A stretch of 32,056 nt of DNA, taken from positions 1-32,056 of the forward strand of contig NZ_SRRZ01000088.1 in the NCBI RefSeq assembly GCF_013179805.1, given 5' to 3'. Below the pieces are notes generated by a model. That model saw only the letters and a program-made list of their open reading frames with translations. It did no database searches and was not told the DNA's origin. The stretch comes from Microcoleus asticus IPMA8. GTDB lineage: Bacteria; Cyanobacteriota; Cyanobacteriia; Cyanobacteriales; Microcoleaceae. Both the position numbers and the translations under genes were made by a program. Positions 10,501 through 17,402 of the stretch are shown piece by piece. The stretch's first letter is position 1. Every line of letters begins with the position of its first letter.

Positions 10501-11322
10501 GTCATGCTTCAATCCCAAGGCAGTTTGATAGCGAGCTTCAGCATTCTTCGCCATCAGTTTCATTACAATATCCGAAACCACCTGCGGGATTTCTTTGCTG
10601 TTTATTGAAGGAGGTTGTTTGGCAATATGGCAGTGAATCAACTCCATCGGGTCGTCACATTCAAATGGCAGTTTTCCTGTCAGCAGTTCATACAAAGTAA
10701 CTCCCAGAGAATAAAAGTCAGTGCGGTAGTCTATACCTCGGTTCATTCGTCCGGTTTGTTCGGGAGAAATATAGGCGAGGGTTCCTTCTAAGACGTTGGG
10801 ATTGTGAATTTCTTGAGTTTCTCTCGGCAGTAGGGAAGCGATGCTAAAGTCAATCAGTTTGACTTGTTTGGTTTCGGGATGAATCAGGAGATTGGCGGGT
10901 TTGATATCTTTATGAATAACTCGGTTTTGGTAAAGATAGTGGAGAATCTCTGCTAGTTGCAAAGCCTTGTTGAGAAAGTTTTCTAAAGCTCCAGATTTAT
11001 CGGGTTGGTTTCGATCGGTTGCTGCCTTGAGATAAGTAGACAGAGAGACTCCTCCAAAGTCCTCCATTATCAAAGCATAGGCGTTTTTGTACGGTGCTAA
11101 ATCGAAGGGTTTAACAATACTGGGGAGGTTGAGATTTTTGGCAATGGTATATTGGTTGCGAAAATGCACCAATTCGCTGAAGCTGGGGTATTCGTTCCGC
11201 AGCAGTTTGATGACGACTAGAGTGCGATCGCTCTCCCGAACACCCCGATAGACTAGAGTGCGAGATCCTGCATAGAGTTGTTCTGTTATGCGATACCCCG
11301 GCAGGTCAGTAATTGCATCCAT
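4516..11322 (-). CDS. Giant Ser/Thr kinase-ATPase-GAF-PAS-histidine kinase-receiver protein
   Basis: This is a 2268-residue cytoplasmic multi-sensor kinase. Order: Ser/Thr kinase (about 10-280; Lys39, HKDIKPAN 137-144, DFS 158-160, SPEQTG); AAA-type ATPase (about 305-560; Walker A GFSGIGKT 337-344, Walker B VIFLDD 462-467); a long TPR-like helical region (about 690-1260); GAF (about 1345-1480); coiled coil; two PAS domains (about 1533-1645 and 1657-1775); HisKA with His1803 in SHELRTP; HATPase (about 1905-2025, with GTGLGL); and a receiver with Asp2102 in WMDMQMP. The last 100 residues are helical and sit where an Hpt domain would be, but lack an obvious phospho-histidine motif. The architecture matches the cyanobacterial dual Ser/Thr-His kinases (HstK type). 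AGGA at 11330-11333 lies 7 nt before the ATG. Substrate and signal are unknown. Confidence 0.95.
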   Translation of the reverse strand: MDAITDLPGYRITEQLYAGSRTLVYRGVRESDRTLVVIKLLRNEYPSFSELVHFRNQYTIAKNLNLPSIVKPFDLAPYKNAYALIMEDFGGVSLSTYLKAATDRNQPDKSGALENFLNKALQLAEILHYLYQNRVIHKDIKPANLLIHPETKQVKLIDFSIASLLPRETQEIHNPNVLEGTLAYISPEQTGRMNRGIDYRTDFYSLGVTLYELLTGKLPFECDDPMELIHCHIAKQPPSINSKEIPQVVSDIVMKLMAKNAEARYQTALGLKHDLERCLQQCQETGKIETFELGTRDICDRFLIPEKLYGRETEVQTLLNAFERVANGISELMLVAGFSGIGKTAVVNEVHKPIVRQRGYFIKGKFDQFNRNIPFSAFVQAFRDFMAQLLSESDAKIQEWKTQILEALGDSGQVIIEVIPELERIIGSQPPAPELSGMAAQNFFNLLFHKFIAVFTKKEHPLVIFLDDLQWADSASLKLMQLLVNESQLGYLLLLGAYRDNEVSPGHPLMLTLDEVRKAGTTLNTIALAPLDQISLNQLVADTLVCEPTLALPLTELVYQKTQGNPFFATQFLKALHQDKLIIFDIESGHWQCDISKVREAALTDDVMEFMAQQLQKMPATTQSVLKLAACIGNQFELATLAIVSESSETETATALWKALQEELIIPQSEVYKFYVGAEQAISEATTQTVAYRFLHDRVQQAAYSLIPEAERAIAHYQIGQLLLQQISLSAREERIFELVNQLNYGTTLLVEQQEREELAQLNLTACRKARLATAYQAAREYATEGLKLLGTDAWQGQYEMTLSLYDLAAEVAFLAGDFEQMHQWIEAVIHHAKTPLERVQVYQVKIQALVARNKFVEAIAIGQSVFQMLGVNLPDSPTLEDIRPVKQEIDALIGDRSIETFIHLPNMTDAQQLAIMQNAARLTPVCYMTGSKLYFLIVALQVKLSIQFGNSPVSPYCYAGYAFQLRILWGDMTKVPQFGQLGYQLASEPDAKNIRAATALLMGGYVGPWTTHLQESLPILLDGYQAGLETGNLEFMGYDAQFYCFNAYWCGQPLTELEPQIRAYYQQLCDLHQVTAANCVLAYWQAALILLGQSENEIPLRQDSYEEKILDEAKVDFYRLSFFYLYRFTLNYWLEDFAKAEHDGDQTRQYLAGGMGSVVEPILYFYDSLTVLATPCESMTDSEPRWQRMQENQAKLEEWAHYAPMNYLHKYHLVEAQKHQLLNCKKEALEFYDLAIQGAKENGSIQEEGLANELAAKFYWEWGKEKVAASYMQEAYYCYARWGAVAKVRDLEKRYPQLLQSIAKRETVSISSTQSSASTTMTDTNILDFATVMKASQVLAGEIVLDNLLAKLLKIVLENAGATSGFLILDRGSELWIEAAGQLESHQVFVPQTVSVDNSLVVPLSIINYVARTQQDVVLADARLAEKFINDSYIKLHQPKSVLCATIQGQGQLIGLVYLENNLTTSAFTPNRLSVVRMLCSLAAISIKNAQLYDQLGEYSRTLEGKVIERTQELQQEIAVRMQTEVALGQSEEKFFKAFRSSPNPIAIARLADGRYIEVNDSFLSTFSYSREEVIGFTPIELNLWVNLEECGRYRQLLQESGVFRNQEFDCRTSAGEVRKMLVSADIIELGGEACLLLVTNDITDRQRVEEALKESEGKYRDLVETSQDMILSVDSEGRYTFVNAAVKQIFGYSPEEMIGRKFSDFKSPEQLVKDNDIFQRTLNGESFFQYETIQLAKDSRPINLRANAIVVRDSEGNVLGITGTASDITESKKAEEALQQAKEVADAANKAKSEFLSNMSHELRTPLNAILGFTQVLARDSSLSHIQQGQLGIISRSGEHLLALINDVLEMSKIEAGRITLNPTSFDLYHLLHSLEEMLKLKADSKGLQLSWHINSNIPQYVKTDESKLRQVLINLLGNAIKFTTEGSVTLRVAAISAKQKSPTDNEPRTITFEVEDTGHGIAPTEVDSLFEAFVQTDAGRKSQEGTGLGLPISRQFVQLMGGDITVSSTLNRGTIFSFDIQISSPEMAEVQPRQSRRRVIGLEPNQPSYRILVVDDKWESRLLLVHLLEPLGLEVREAVNGQEAIRIWETWKPHLIWMDMQMPVIDGYEATRQIKAKIQEEATPIVALTASAFEEERAIVLSSGCDDFVSKPFQEEVIFAKMAEHLGVQYLYEDLPNFTLSQLDGQDLSVKEGEKTEFLRTTLAAMPKDWVIQLHQAAIDADAELILSLVAAIRESHTSLAETIADWANNFRFDKITNLTEEMIP

Positions 11323-11419
11323 TTTCCAGTCCTATAAAAATTTGGGTTACTCTATTTATAGTTTACATAGCAAACCAGAAAAATTCCTAATGTGCCTGAA
11401 CTTGTCAGTCCACGTTCTG

Positions 11420-11850
11420 TACAAACACTTTTAAATCTCTGTCTTTTTTGCTTTCATGAATAATACTTTTTTGGCTTTTGATAGTCTGTAGCTATTTTAC
11501 AGGGATGTTCATAGCTGTTTACTATTAATTCAAGTTTACTCAATATTTTTCTACCCATAGCCAGTTATTTTCATGTTTTTTACTTGTTCTAACAAACTCG
11601 CTGGCAACAATTCTATCAAAACAGCTAACCAATGATTAAAGATGTCATTGGCTGTTGTTTCACTTACGTCAAATTGTACTCCTAACATTTGAAATACTGG
11701 CAAGTGGTGTTAGTTAACTAAAGTTAATAGGATTCATTAGCAACTGTCAACTTACGATCTCTCTCGCCTCGTGCTTTGATGATTTTAGCTTTTTTATGTT
11801 CTATTTATGCTTGTTTTTGAGCGTTCCAGCCCTCAGATTGAACAAATAAA
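11420..11850 (-). pseudogene. DDE transposase relic (IS5-like, HTH_Tnp_4/DDE_Tnp_4 type)
   Basis: Read from about 11850 down to 11420, the minus strand shows RKLTVANEILLTLV, a stop, then HHLPVFQMLGVQFDVSETTA and NDIFNHWLAVLIELLPASLL. After a frameshift come NWLWVEKILSKLELIVNSYE, DYQKPKKYYS, a stop, and KQKRQRFKS. These are the successive conserved blocks of a cyanobacterial DDE transposase (helix-turn-helix, then the start of the catalytic domain ending near the KKYYSGKKK region). At least two stops and one frameshift are present, and the C-terminal half is absent. It is a dead fragment; family naming is from memory. Confidence 0.72.
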
Positions 11851-11939
11851 ATTATCAGTTGCTCCTAGTTAATACCTAACAACTTTTGAGTTCACGATGG
11901 ATGCTTATCAATATATTTATGAAGCTGACTTATGTTTTT

Positions 11940-12175
11940 CATCGGTAAAATTCTCTTTTATACAATCTGCGAGCCTGCAACCAATTTTTATTTCGGAGAT
12001 GTCTATCGATCGCTTTGGCTAGCGTGGCATCAACAGTATCTGAAGTTCTGGCAGCTTCCGAACGAATAATCCCTTTGATTTTTGACTCCTGACAACTCAA
12101 TTGGTGATAAATCCGGGGAGTAAAATCGCACTCTTGAATACAACGGGATTGTTACACCTATTTATCAACTGTCTC
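11940..12175 (-). pseudogene. IS630-family transposase relic (C-terminal part)
   Basis: Minus-strand reading gives YSPDLSPIEL, the IS630/Tc1-mariner block that holds the last catalytic Glu. After a frameshift it continues as KIKGIIRSEAARTSDTVDAT and LAKAID, and then a degraded NW...DCIKENF tail. It corresponds to the last 80 or so residues of an IS630 transposase. It is on the opposite strand from the N-terminal IS630 relic near 2400 and 9 kb away, so they are separate remnants rather than two halves of one split copy. Confidence 0.68.
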
Positions 12176-12420
12176 TTTTGGCCAAAATTTCGTATCTTTA
12201 GTTTTTTTTATAGCTTCCAATAGTTTGGAAACTTTTTAGGTCGTAGCCTGAAACCCTTGATTTACGGCTAAGCAGAGGGATTGCCGAATCGCCGTGAAAC
12301 CCTTCTTCTACAGTTGCTAATCACACACCATCCGAAGTATTGATATGAATAATTGACAATAGCCTGCGAGAGCTTGCTGCATAGCCTTTCTAGGCTAGCA
12401 AATAAAATGTGTGTAGTGGG
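12176..12420. other. Non-coding debris next to transposase relics
   Basis: No gene was recognised. The decamer TGAAACCCTT occurs twice (near 12250 and 12295). TAGCCTTTCTAGGCTA near 12385 is a short dyad. The region probably belongs to the ends of the decayed insertion sequences. Confidence 0.3.
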
Positions 12421-12448
12421 GCCGTCGGTTCAAACCCCGGCGCTTTGC
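12421..12448 (+). other. tRNA 3'-end-like fragment (possible tRNA pseudogene)
   Basis: GTCGG-TTCAAAC-CCCGG (12424-12440) looks like a tRNA T-arm, followed by seven bases that would be an acceptor strand (CGCTTTG). The T-stem has mismatches and no matching 5' acceptor strand was found within 90 bases upstream. It is therefore at best a truncated tRNA, for example a relic left by integration. Its location directly before a strong plus-strand terminator fits an RNA-gene 3' end. A chance match is possible. Confidence 0.28.
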
Positions 12449-12449
12449 T

Positions 12450-12488
12450 CGACAAAACCCGCCTAATTAAGCGGGTTTTGTCGTTTTT
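12450..12488 (+). terminator. Intrinsic terminator, 13-bp perfect stem
   Basis: CGACAAAACCCGC (12450-12462) pairs perfectly with 12471-12483 around an 8-base loop. TTTTT follows at 12484-12488, giving a good plus-strand rho-independent terminator. On the minus strand it lies just past the stop of the 181-residue gene but has no U-run there. It may still protect that mRNA's 3' end. Confidence 0.82.
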
Positions 12489-12498
12489 GTAAATATTT

Positions 12499-13044
12499 TC
12501 ACTCTTTGGCAATGATTAAACAATCACTCTCCACTTTAGACAGCATATCTGGAAAAGCTGATGTGTAGTTGCCATCTTTGTCTACAATCCTGCGGAGTGT
12601 ATATCCGCTGTCAGGAGGTCTGCCGAAAAACGAGTTTGTGCGATGCCAGATATCTCCATTTGGAGTGCTCGGATCTCGATCGATCAAAAAATCTACCAGC
12701 CACTGCGGCACAGACCATCCAAACACTATCGGCGTGATGTGTCCGTGCTGCAAAGTTGCATCGGAGAATCGGAACAAGTAGCTGAAGCGAGAAAATTTAA
12801 CTAAATAAATTAACATCCGTCCCGCCATTGATGAATGAAATGTCCAGATAACAGGGTCAAAAACGCGCAGCAATAACGTCAGTTGGTCAGCATTCCAGTC
12901 TGAACTGTACATCGTCAGACAGTCGTCTGGTAAAACATTACCGTCCATAAAAAAGATACCTTGCAGGACTTCGGGTAACTCCGCTGGATTATCTACTTTC
13001 ATCCAATTCGCAATGTCTTTTAGTTGCTTTTCTTCGATCAACAT
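12499..13044 (-). CDS. Unrecognised protein next to a P450-like gene (181 aa)
   Basis: I chose the ATG at 13044, giving 181 residues; a TTG six codons upstream (13062) is also in frame. No domain was recognised. The protein is rich in aromatic residues and appears globular and soluble. It has a motif-like acidic stretch (PDDCLTMYSSDWNADQL), a hydrophobic helix around MLIYLVKFSRFSYLFRF, WSVPQWLVDFLIDRDP, and a C-terminal FFGRPPDSGYTLRRIVDKDG. It lies 203 bp downstream of the P450-like gene on the same strand, and nothing else is between them. Co-transcription and a shared pathway are plausible but unproven. No signal peptide is seen. Confidence 0.7.
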   Translation of the reverse strand: MLIEEKQLKDIANWMKVDNPAELPEVLQGIFFMDGNVLPDDCLTMYSSDWNADQLTLLLRVFDPVIWTFHSSMAGRMLIYLVKFSRFSYLFRFSDATLQHGHITPIVFGWSVPQWLVDFLIDRDPSTPNGDIWHRTNSFFGRPPDSGYTLRRIVDKDGNYTSAFPDMLSKVESDCLIIAKE

Positions 13045-13247
13045 GGTATTATTTATCCTCAAAATAGTTGTGTTTTGGTTTCTTGTTAGATACCCCCTTT
13101 ATTTCTTAGTCGATAGATCGATAGTTTGGATAGGATCGGTTTCAACCGCCGAGTCTGATAGCAGTTTTCAATCGGATGAAATACAGTTTGAAACACCGCG
13201 AGTGCCTAAGTCCCTACCCGATATCTACGATCGAGCTTTTGGATTAA

Positions 13248-14609
13248 TTACCCGTGCAAATTAGGCTCAGAGGCTCGGCGCACTTTGCCTACCGTACTCA
13301 CGACATCCACCAGCATCTTGAGTGCGATGTCTTTACCGGGGCAAATCCGTCCCGCGCTGCGATCGCCCACCGAATGAAAACCCATATGAAAAGGGCAGAG
13401 ATTCTCGCGCTTAGCGTTGAATTCGTATACCGTAGAGCCCCAGAAACTCTCGTCTAGCAGCCCCAGGCTGAGCGGTATCAGTACCTTGGTTCCGGCAGGG
13501 AAAGTGCGCTCTTTGCCCGCTACCGTTGCGGTGAAGGGCTCTGTCGCGACTCGGTGGGTGGCACTGACGGGGGCCCAGAGGCGGGCGCATTCCAGGAGGA
13601 AAAGCTCGATCGACTGGCGATCGTCCAAATCGAGCCGATCCCAAAAATCAGTCGGGTTAATTTCGGCCGTCTGCTGTCCTTTATAGGCGGGGAGAGGGCG
13701 GTATCCCATTGCCGTGTAGCCTAGGTGCAGGGGGCCTTGCAGTCCCGCTATCCCCATAATTGATGTCATCAGCTTTGCCAATTCCCGCTTAGTCATGCCA
13801 TTGTTTTCCGAGCTCTCCTCGAAGTCGGCTAAAGCTGGGGAATTTTCATAGATAGTCGCTGCACGCTCGATTAGAGCGGACAAATCCCCGTGTCCAAACA
13901 GGTTCAGGCTTTGCAGCAGGTTGCCGATGACGGCGAAGTAGTGCAACGGGCTTTGGCGGGTGTAATGCAATTCGGTGAGAAGTTCGATCGACTCTGAATC
14001 GTCTGGATTAATCCCAAAGATGACGTAGTGCAGGTATCGGACTAAAAATCCCATCCAACCGCACTTGACATCGGTAAAAAATGCTCCCCCCGCACCGTGC
14101 GACATCTCGGCATAATCTGCGGCTAGCCGATCGAGCAACCGCCTGCTGATTTCGTCTCCCTGGCGATCAGTTGTCGCACTGTTGAACAGATATTTCTGCA
14201 TACAGCTTCGGAATGCTGCATGGTTGCTGCTACTGTCAGTTTCGCGATCGGACAAAGACAGTAGAAAAAGGTTTCTGCCGCCGACATCTTGGTTGGGGGC
14301 GCGATCGGGATCGAGTACAGAAGTACCAAGCCGCCATCCGCGCGCCTGGGGCGATGTGAGTGCTTTTTCCAGCGTGTCAAACTCTCCCATCACGACTTGC
14401 CCCGCGCAGCAAAAGTTGGCTCCGAAAGCCAGCCGTTTTACTTGCAAATAGGTGGGTTCGTTGGCAATCAAACCCTCAATCAGGGCGATCGGCGGTAACA
14501 TCGTTTTGCTGAGACTTTCTTCCGGGTTTTGCAAAGCCCAAACCTGAAACTCGTTCAGTGCCGGGTTCATCAGCGATGAGAAAATAGTATCTAAATTTAG
14601 GTTCATCAT
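13248..14609 (-). CDS. Cytochrome P450-like haem-thiolate enzyme, non-canonical
   Basis: The start at 14609 or 14606 is chosen because GGAGG lies immediately upstream (14614-14618); an upstream in-frame ATG at 14648 lacks one. That gives 453 residues, a normal P450 length. Near the C-terminus, FHSVGDRSAGRICPGKDIAL contains the haem-ligand Cys423 in a CPGKD context, and ECAR (Glu340, Arg343) is the K-helix ExxR. The I-helix region reads GIAGLQGPLHLG and lacks the usual acidic residue-Thr pair used for O2 activation. That, with the CPGKD ending, suggests a peroxide- or hydroperoxide-using P450 (CYP74-, CYP152- or oxylipin-like) rather than a monooxygenase. There is no membrane anchor or obvious redox partner. 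The substrate is unknown, but fatty-acid hydroperoxide is a reasonable guess. Confidence 0.82.
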   Translation of the reverse strand: MMNLNLDTIFSSLMNPALNEFQVWALQNPEESLSKTMLPPIALIEGLIANEPTYLQVKRLAFGANFCCAGQVVMGEFDTLEKALTSPQARGWRLGTSVLDPDRAPNQDVGGRNLFLLSLSDRETDSSSNHAAFRSCMQKYLFNSATTDRQGDEISRRLLDRLAADYAEMSHGAGGAFFTDVKCGWMGFLVRYLHYVIFGINPDDSESIELLTELHYTRQSPLHYFAVIGNLLQSLNLFGHGDLSALIERAATIYENSPALADFEESSENNGMTKRELAKLMTSIMGIAGLQGPLHLGYTAMGYRPLPAYKGQQTAEINPTDFWDRLDLDDRQSIELFLLECARLWAPVSATHRVATEPFTATVAGKERTFPAGTKVLIPLSLGLLDESFWGSTVYEFNAKRENLCPFHMGFHSVGDRSAGRICPGKDIALKMLVDVVSTVGKVRRASEPNLHG

Positions 14610-14613
14610 AATT

Positions 14614-14618
14614 CCTCC
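14614..14618 (-). promoter_or_regulatory. Strong Shine-Dalgarno that decides the P450-like start
   Basis: GGAGG on the minus strand lies 4 nt before the ATG at 14609 and 7 nt before the second ATG at 14606. Either may be used. The upstream frame extension to 14648 is therefore probably untranslated. Confidence 0.72.
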
Positions 14619-15430
14619 GAGAACCCCTCGCCATAACGCGCTTCGCATTTAGCAGCAAGAGGGTATTGAGCAGTAATAGAGCGGGATTGAATACCCGCTT
14701 CATTGCCAAAATCAGTAAGTATAACTATAGCCATTTTTTTTTTGCACGCAGTGGCAATATAGAGATAGTTTTACTGAATATGTCTGCGCTCAAGTCTAGC
14801 CTTTTTCCGGAGATTGAGTGGAATTTATAACGATTCTTCGTAAGTAGATATACTTTCTACATCTAAAGTATTAGACCCAATCTCTGAGAGTCGCAAATAA
14901 ACCGTAGTTATGTGCGACTACTTGCTATTAAATTTAGCCAAAATCAACGACATTAATTAGAGTGGAGCATACCCCATTGAGAGCGACTAAAATTTCTCCG
15001 GTTGCTGAAGAACGGATGAAAGTTGCACTGTTTTCTTGAGTAATTGACAGTTGGTATTACTGGTAGCCACAAAACAGCTCGCCTTGTGAAGTATAACCGC
15101 TCGTTGGGCGGCGAATTTATCTCATCAAGAATCCTCAAGGAGCGCTCGCCTTGCGAGGGCGAATATATTCACTTGTTTACTAATTATTAAAGTCACTAAA
15201 TTCTCCAAAATTCGTGGCAGCTTTCTTGCCCAAGTTCTCTCCGATTTTGGGGTTTGACAAAAATAGAAGTGAGTGCAGTTTTTTTCGCTATCATAACGGG
15301 GGTAGCTAACCCGGATTTGGTATTAGATATATTTTATAATTCTGAGTTTGATTGAATAAACTCACACAATTAATTACCGATAATTATTAAATTTTAGAGC
15401 TATAAATATTAAATCCAAAATATTAAATCC
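14619..15430. other. Long AT-rich intergenic region
   Basis: No gene was recognised. A 61-codon minus-strand frame (14953-15138) has no motif. Around 15130-15170 there is a short GC-rich dyad with CGCTCGCCTTGCGAGGGCG. The imperfect repeat AAATCCAAAATATT near 15405-15430 leads into the heptamer array. The leader of the P450-like gene lies at the left end. Confidence 0.4.
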
Positions 15431-15472
15431 AAAATCTAAAATCTAAAATCTAAAATCTAAAATCTAAAATCT
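15431..15472. repeat. Tandem heptamer array, six perfect AAAATCT units
   Basis: Six exact copies of AAAATCT cover 15431-15472, with two looser AAATCCAAAAT copies just upstream. Short heptameric tandem repeats are a known feature of filamentous cyanobacterial genomes. It lies 83 bp past the petD stop, in the 3' region of the petBD transcript, and copy number may vary between strains. Confidence 0.92.
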
Positions 15473-15555
15473 AATGACGCCCGCTAAAGTTTCCCACCAG
15501 TACCAAAGCACTTTACAGAAAATCCGCAGGCGTCAAAATCAAGCAAGCTTAAATC

Positions 15556-16038
15556 TTAGAAAAGACCCAGCGTGAAAGATTTGTCGATCGGGAAAATAGC
15601 ACCAATACCCAACCACAGAGTTACCGCAGTTCCCAACAGGAAAACTGTAGTAGCAACAGGGCGGCGGAACGGATTTTGAAACTTGTTAACGCTTTCGATG
15701 AACGGAATCAAAATCAAGCCAAGGGGAACAGCAGCCATGCAAGCAATACCCAACAATTTGTTAGGCAAAACCCGCAGGAGTTGGAACACAGGCCACAAAT
15801 ACCATTCCGGCAGAATTTCCAGCGGAGTAGCAAAAGGATCAGCCGGTTCTCCAACCAAAGCCGGGTCGAGTACAGCCAAACCGACGCAAAGAGCAAACGT
15901 TCCCATGATTACTATAGGGAAAACGTAGAGCAAGTCATTAGGCCAAGCTGGTTCGCCGTAATAGTTGTGACCCATGCCCTTAGCGAGCTTAGCGCGGAGG
16001 TCTGGATCGCTCAAATCTGGTTTTTTGATAATAGACAT
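15556..16038 (-). CDS. petD: Cytochrome b6f complex subunit IV
   Basis: The 160-residue product has the family length and the N-terminal sequence KKPDLSDPDLRAKLAKGMGH. The ILPEWYLWP motif (the PEWY segment near the Qo quinol-oxidation site) is intact. Three transmembrane helices are visible at about 37-57, 90-115 and 126-147. Subunit IV, with cytochrome b6, forms the split equivalent of mitochondrial cytochrome b in the thylakoid b6f complex, carrying electrons between plastoquinol and plastocyanin/cytochrome c6. It lies 182 bp downstream of petB on the same strand and is almost certainly cotranscribed. Confidence 0.98.
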   Translation of the reverse strand: MSIIKKPDLSDPDLRAKLAKGMGHNYYGEPAWPNDLLYVFPIVIMGTFALCVGLAVLDPALVGEPADPFATPLEILPEWYLWPVFQLLRVLPNKLLGIACMAAVPLGLILIPFIESVNKFQNPFRRPVATTVFLLGTAVTLWLGIGAIFPIDKSFTLGLF

Positions 16039-16185
16039 AGTGAGAGTGTTCTCCTTTTAGTTTTACCCGGGCCTGGGATTCCGCTGTATTCGTTAGTCTG
16101 AATCAGCGGCGCGATCGCAGGAAGTATTGACCGTAAATAAATATCATGAGTGATGAATTCTGAATTTTCCACTCAAAATGCAGCG

Positions 16186-16208
16186 GGGGGCAAAAAAATA
16201 CCGCCCCC
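16186..16208 (-). promoter_or_regulatory. Hairpin in the petB-petD intercistronic spacer
   Basis: GGGGGC (16186-16191) and GCCCCC (16203-16208) form a perfect 6-bp GC stem with an A-rich 11-base loop. It lies 12 bp past the petB stop. It could be an mRNA processing or stability element that sets the petB:petD ratio. No strong U-run follows on the minus strand, so full termination is unlikely. Confidence 0.42.
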
Positions 16209-16220
16209 ACAACTCAAAAC

Positions 16221-16889
16221 TTACAACGGGCCAGAGATACCTTGCTTGCGAATCATCAAGAAGTGAGCCAGCATGAATACTACAATCAGCCAAGGCAACA
16301 CAAAAGTGTGCAAGCTGTAGTAGCGAGTCAAAGTGCCTTGACCGACGCTGACACCGCCGCGCAGCAGTTCAACCATCAAAGAGCCGACAAACGGGATGGC
16401 TTCGGGGACGCCCGAAACGATTTTAACCGCCCAGTAACCGATTTGATCCCAAGGCAGCGAATAGCCGGTCACGCCGAAAGAAACAGTGATGACTGCCAAG
16501 ATTACTCCTGTCACCCAGGTTAACTCGCGGGGCTTTTTGAAGCCGCCGGTCAGGTAAACCCGGAAGGTGTGCAAAATCATCATCAGTACCATCATGCTGG
16601 CAGACCAGCGGTGGATGGAGCGGATCAGCCAGCCGAAGTTGACTTCATTCATCAGGTATTGCACTGAAGAAAAAGCTTCTGCTACCGTAGGACGGTAATA
16701 GAAGGTCATGGCGAATCCGGTGGCAAACTGGATCAGAAAGCAAACCAGAGTAATTCCGCCCAAGCAGTAGAAAATATTGACGTGCGGGGGTACGTACTTC
16801 GTAGTGATGTCATCGGCGAGCGCCTGAATTTCCAGGCGTTCCTCAAACCACTGGTAGGTTTTTGAGTCGGTGATTTGTTTAGAAAACAT
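16221..16889 (-). CDS. petB: Cytochrome b6 of the b6f complex
   Basis: The ATG at 16889 gives 222 residues, the family length. The longer upstream frame is only an extension without coding features. The N-terminus reads MFSKQITDSKTYQWFEERLE and VPPHVNIFYCLGG, where Cys42 corresponds to the conserved cysteine (Cys35 in many homologues) covalently linked to haem ci. The bis-histidine haem ligands lie in SIHRWSASM with ILHTFRV, and in SLHTFVLP with LAHFLMI; four transmembrane helices are present. The protein ends GISGPL as usual. The N-terminus is a few residues longer than in most homologues. It is divergent from ctpA, with about 510 bp between. Confidence 0.98.
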   Translation of the reverse strand: MFSKQITDSKTYQWFEERLEIQALADDITTKYVPPHVNIFYCLGGITLVCFLIQFATGFAMTFYYRPTVAEAFSSVQYLMNEVNFGWLIRSIHRWSASMMVLMMILHTFRVYLTGGFKKPRELTWVTGVILAVITVSFGVTGYSLPWDQIGYWAVKIVSGVPEAIPFVGSLMVELLRGGVSVGQGTLTRYYSLHTFVLPWLIVVFMLAHFLMIRKQGISGPL

Positions 16890-17402
16890 GGAGCCAGAAT
16901 TCCTAAAAGAATATTGCTGTGGTTGAGGTTCAGGGCAGCAGCCACAAGGTTTTTTGTCGCCCCGCGCCGAGCAGCTTGCTTTTACTAGCAAATGCCTGAG
17001 GCTATTTTTTAAATTTGGAGCTGACGAAAGGAACTCTATTGTGCGATCGCCTGCAAGCCCTGGGAAACTAAGCGGTGGCTTGTCCCTACTCGCTGGCGTT
17101 GCCCGATCGAATTCCAGACTGTGATAAAAAATGTAACATAATTGCTGTGCAAATTTCACGCGAGCGATGCTTTTGCCGAGTCTCAAATACCATTTTCTGC
17201 AAGCTCAACATTCGCCCCAAGCTGGCATACAGCCAAGAGCCGAGCGGAGAACCAAAGTCCGAGCCGGCCAGCGGGTCGCTGGGGCGTTAATTTTAATATT
17301 AATGATAAAACTTCACTAATTTTGCGATTAAATGTTACATTTAACTAATTTTTTGTTGGCGGCGGAGGTTTGACGAATGCCGAATGCTTTGGGGATATTT
17401 AA
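16890..17402. other. Divergent petB/ctpA intergenic region
   Basis: About 510 bp separate the two divergent genes and must hold both promoters. No sequence here has the features of a gene. AT-rich TTAATTTTAATATTAATG near 17289-17306 and TAAATGTTACATTTAAC near 17329-17345 are plausible promoter or operator sites for ctpA. A GC-rich segment around 17075-17280 has no recognisable product. Confidence 0.5.

Noticed and set aside
13013..13264. 83-codon plus-strand frame with a hydrophobic start
   Set aside because: It overlaps the starts/ends of the two supported minus-strand genes and reads through the spacer without motifs.
16890..17186. N-terminal extension of petB to a start at 17186
   Set aside because: Cytochrome b6 length and sequence are fully met from the ATG at 16889; the extension looks like untranslated leader.
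17075..17348. Two overlapping short plus-strand frames upstream of ctpA
   Set aside because: No family features; they occupy the divergent promoter region of petB and ctpA.
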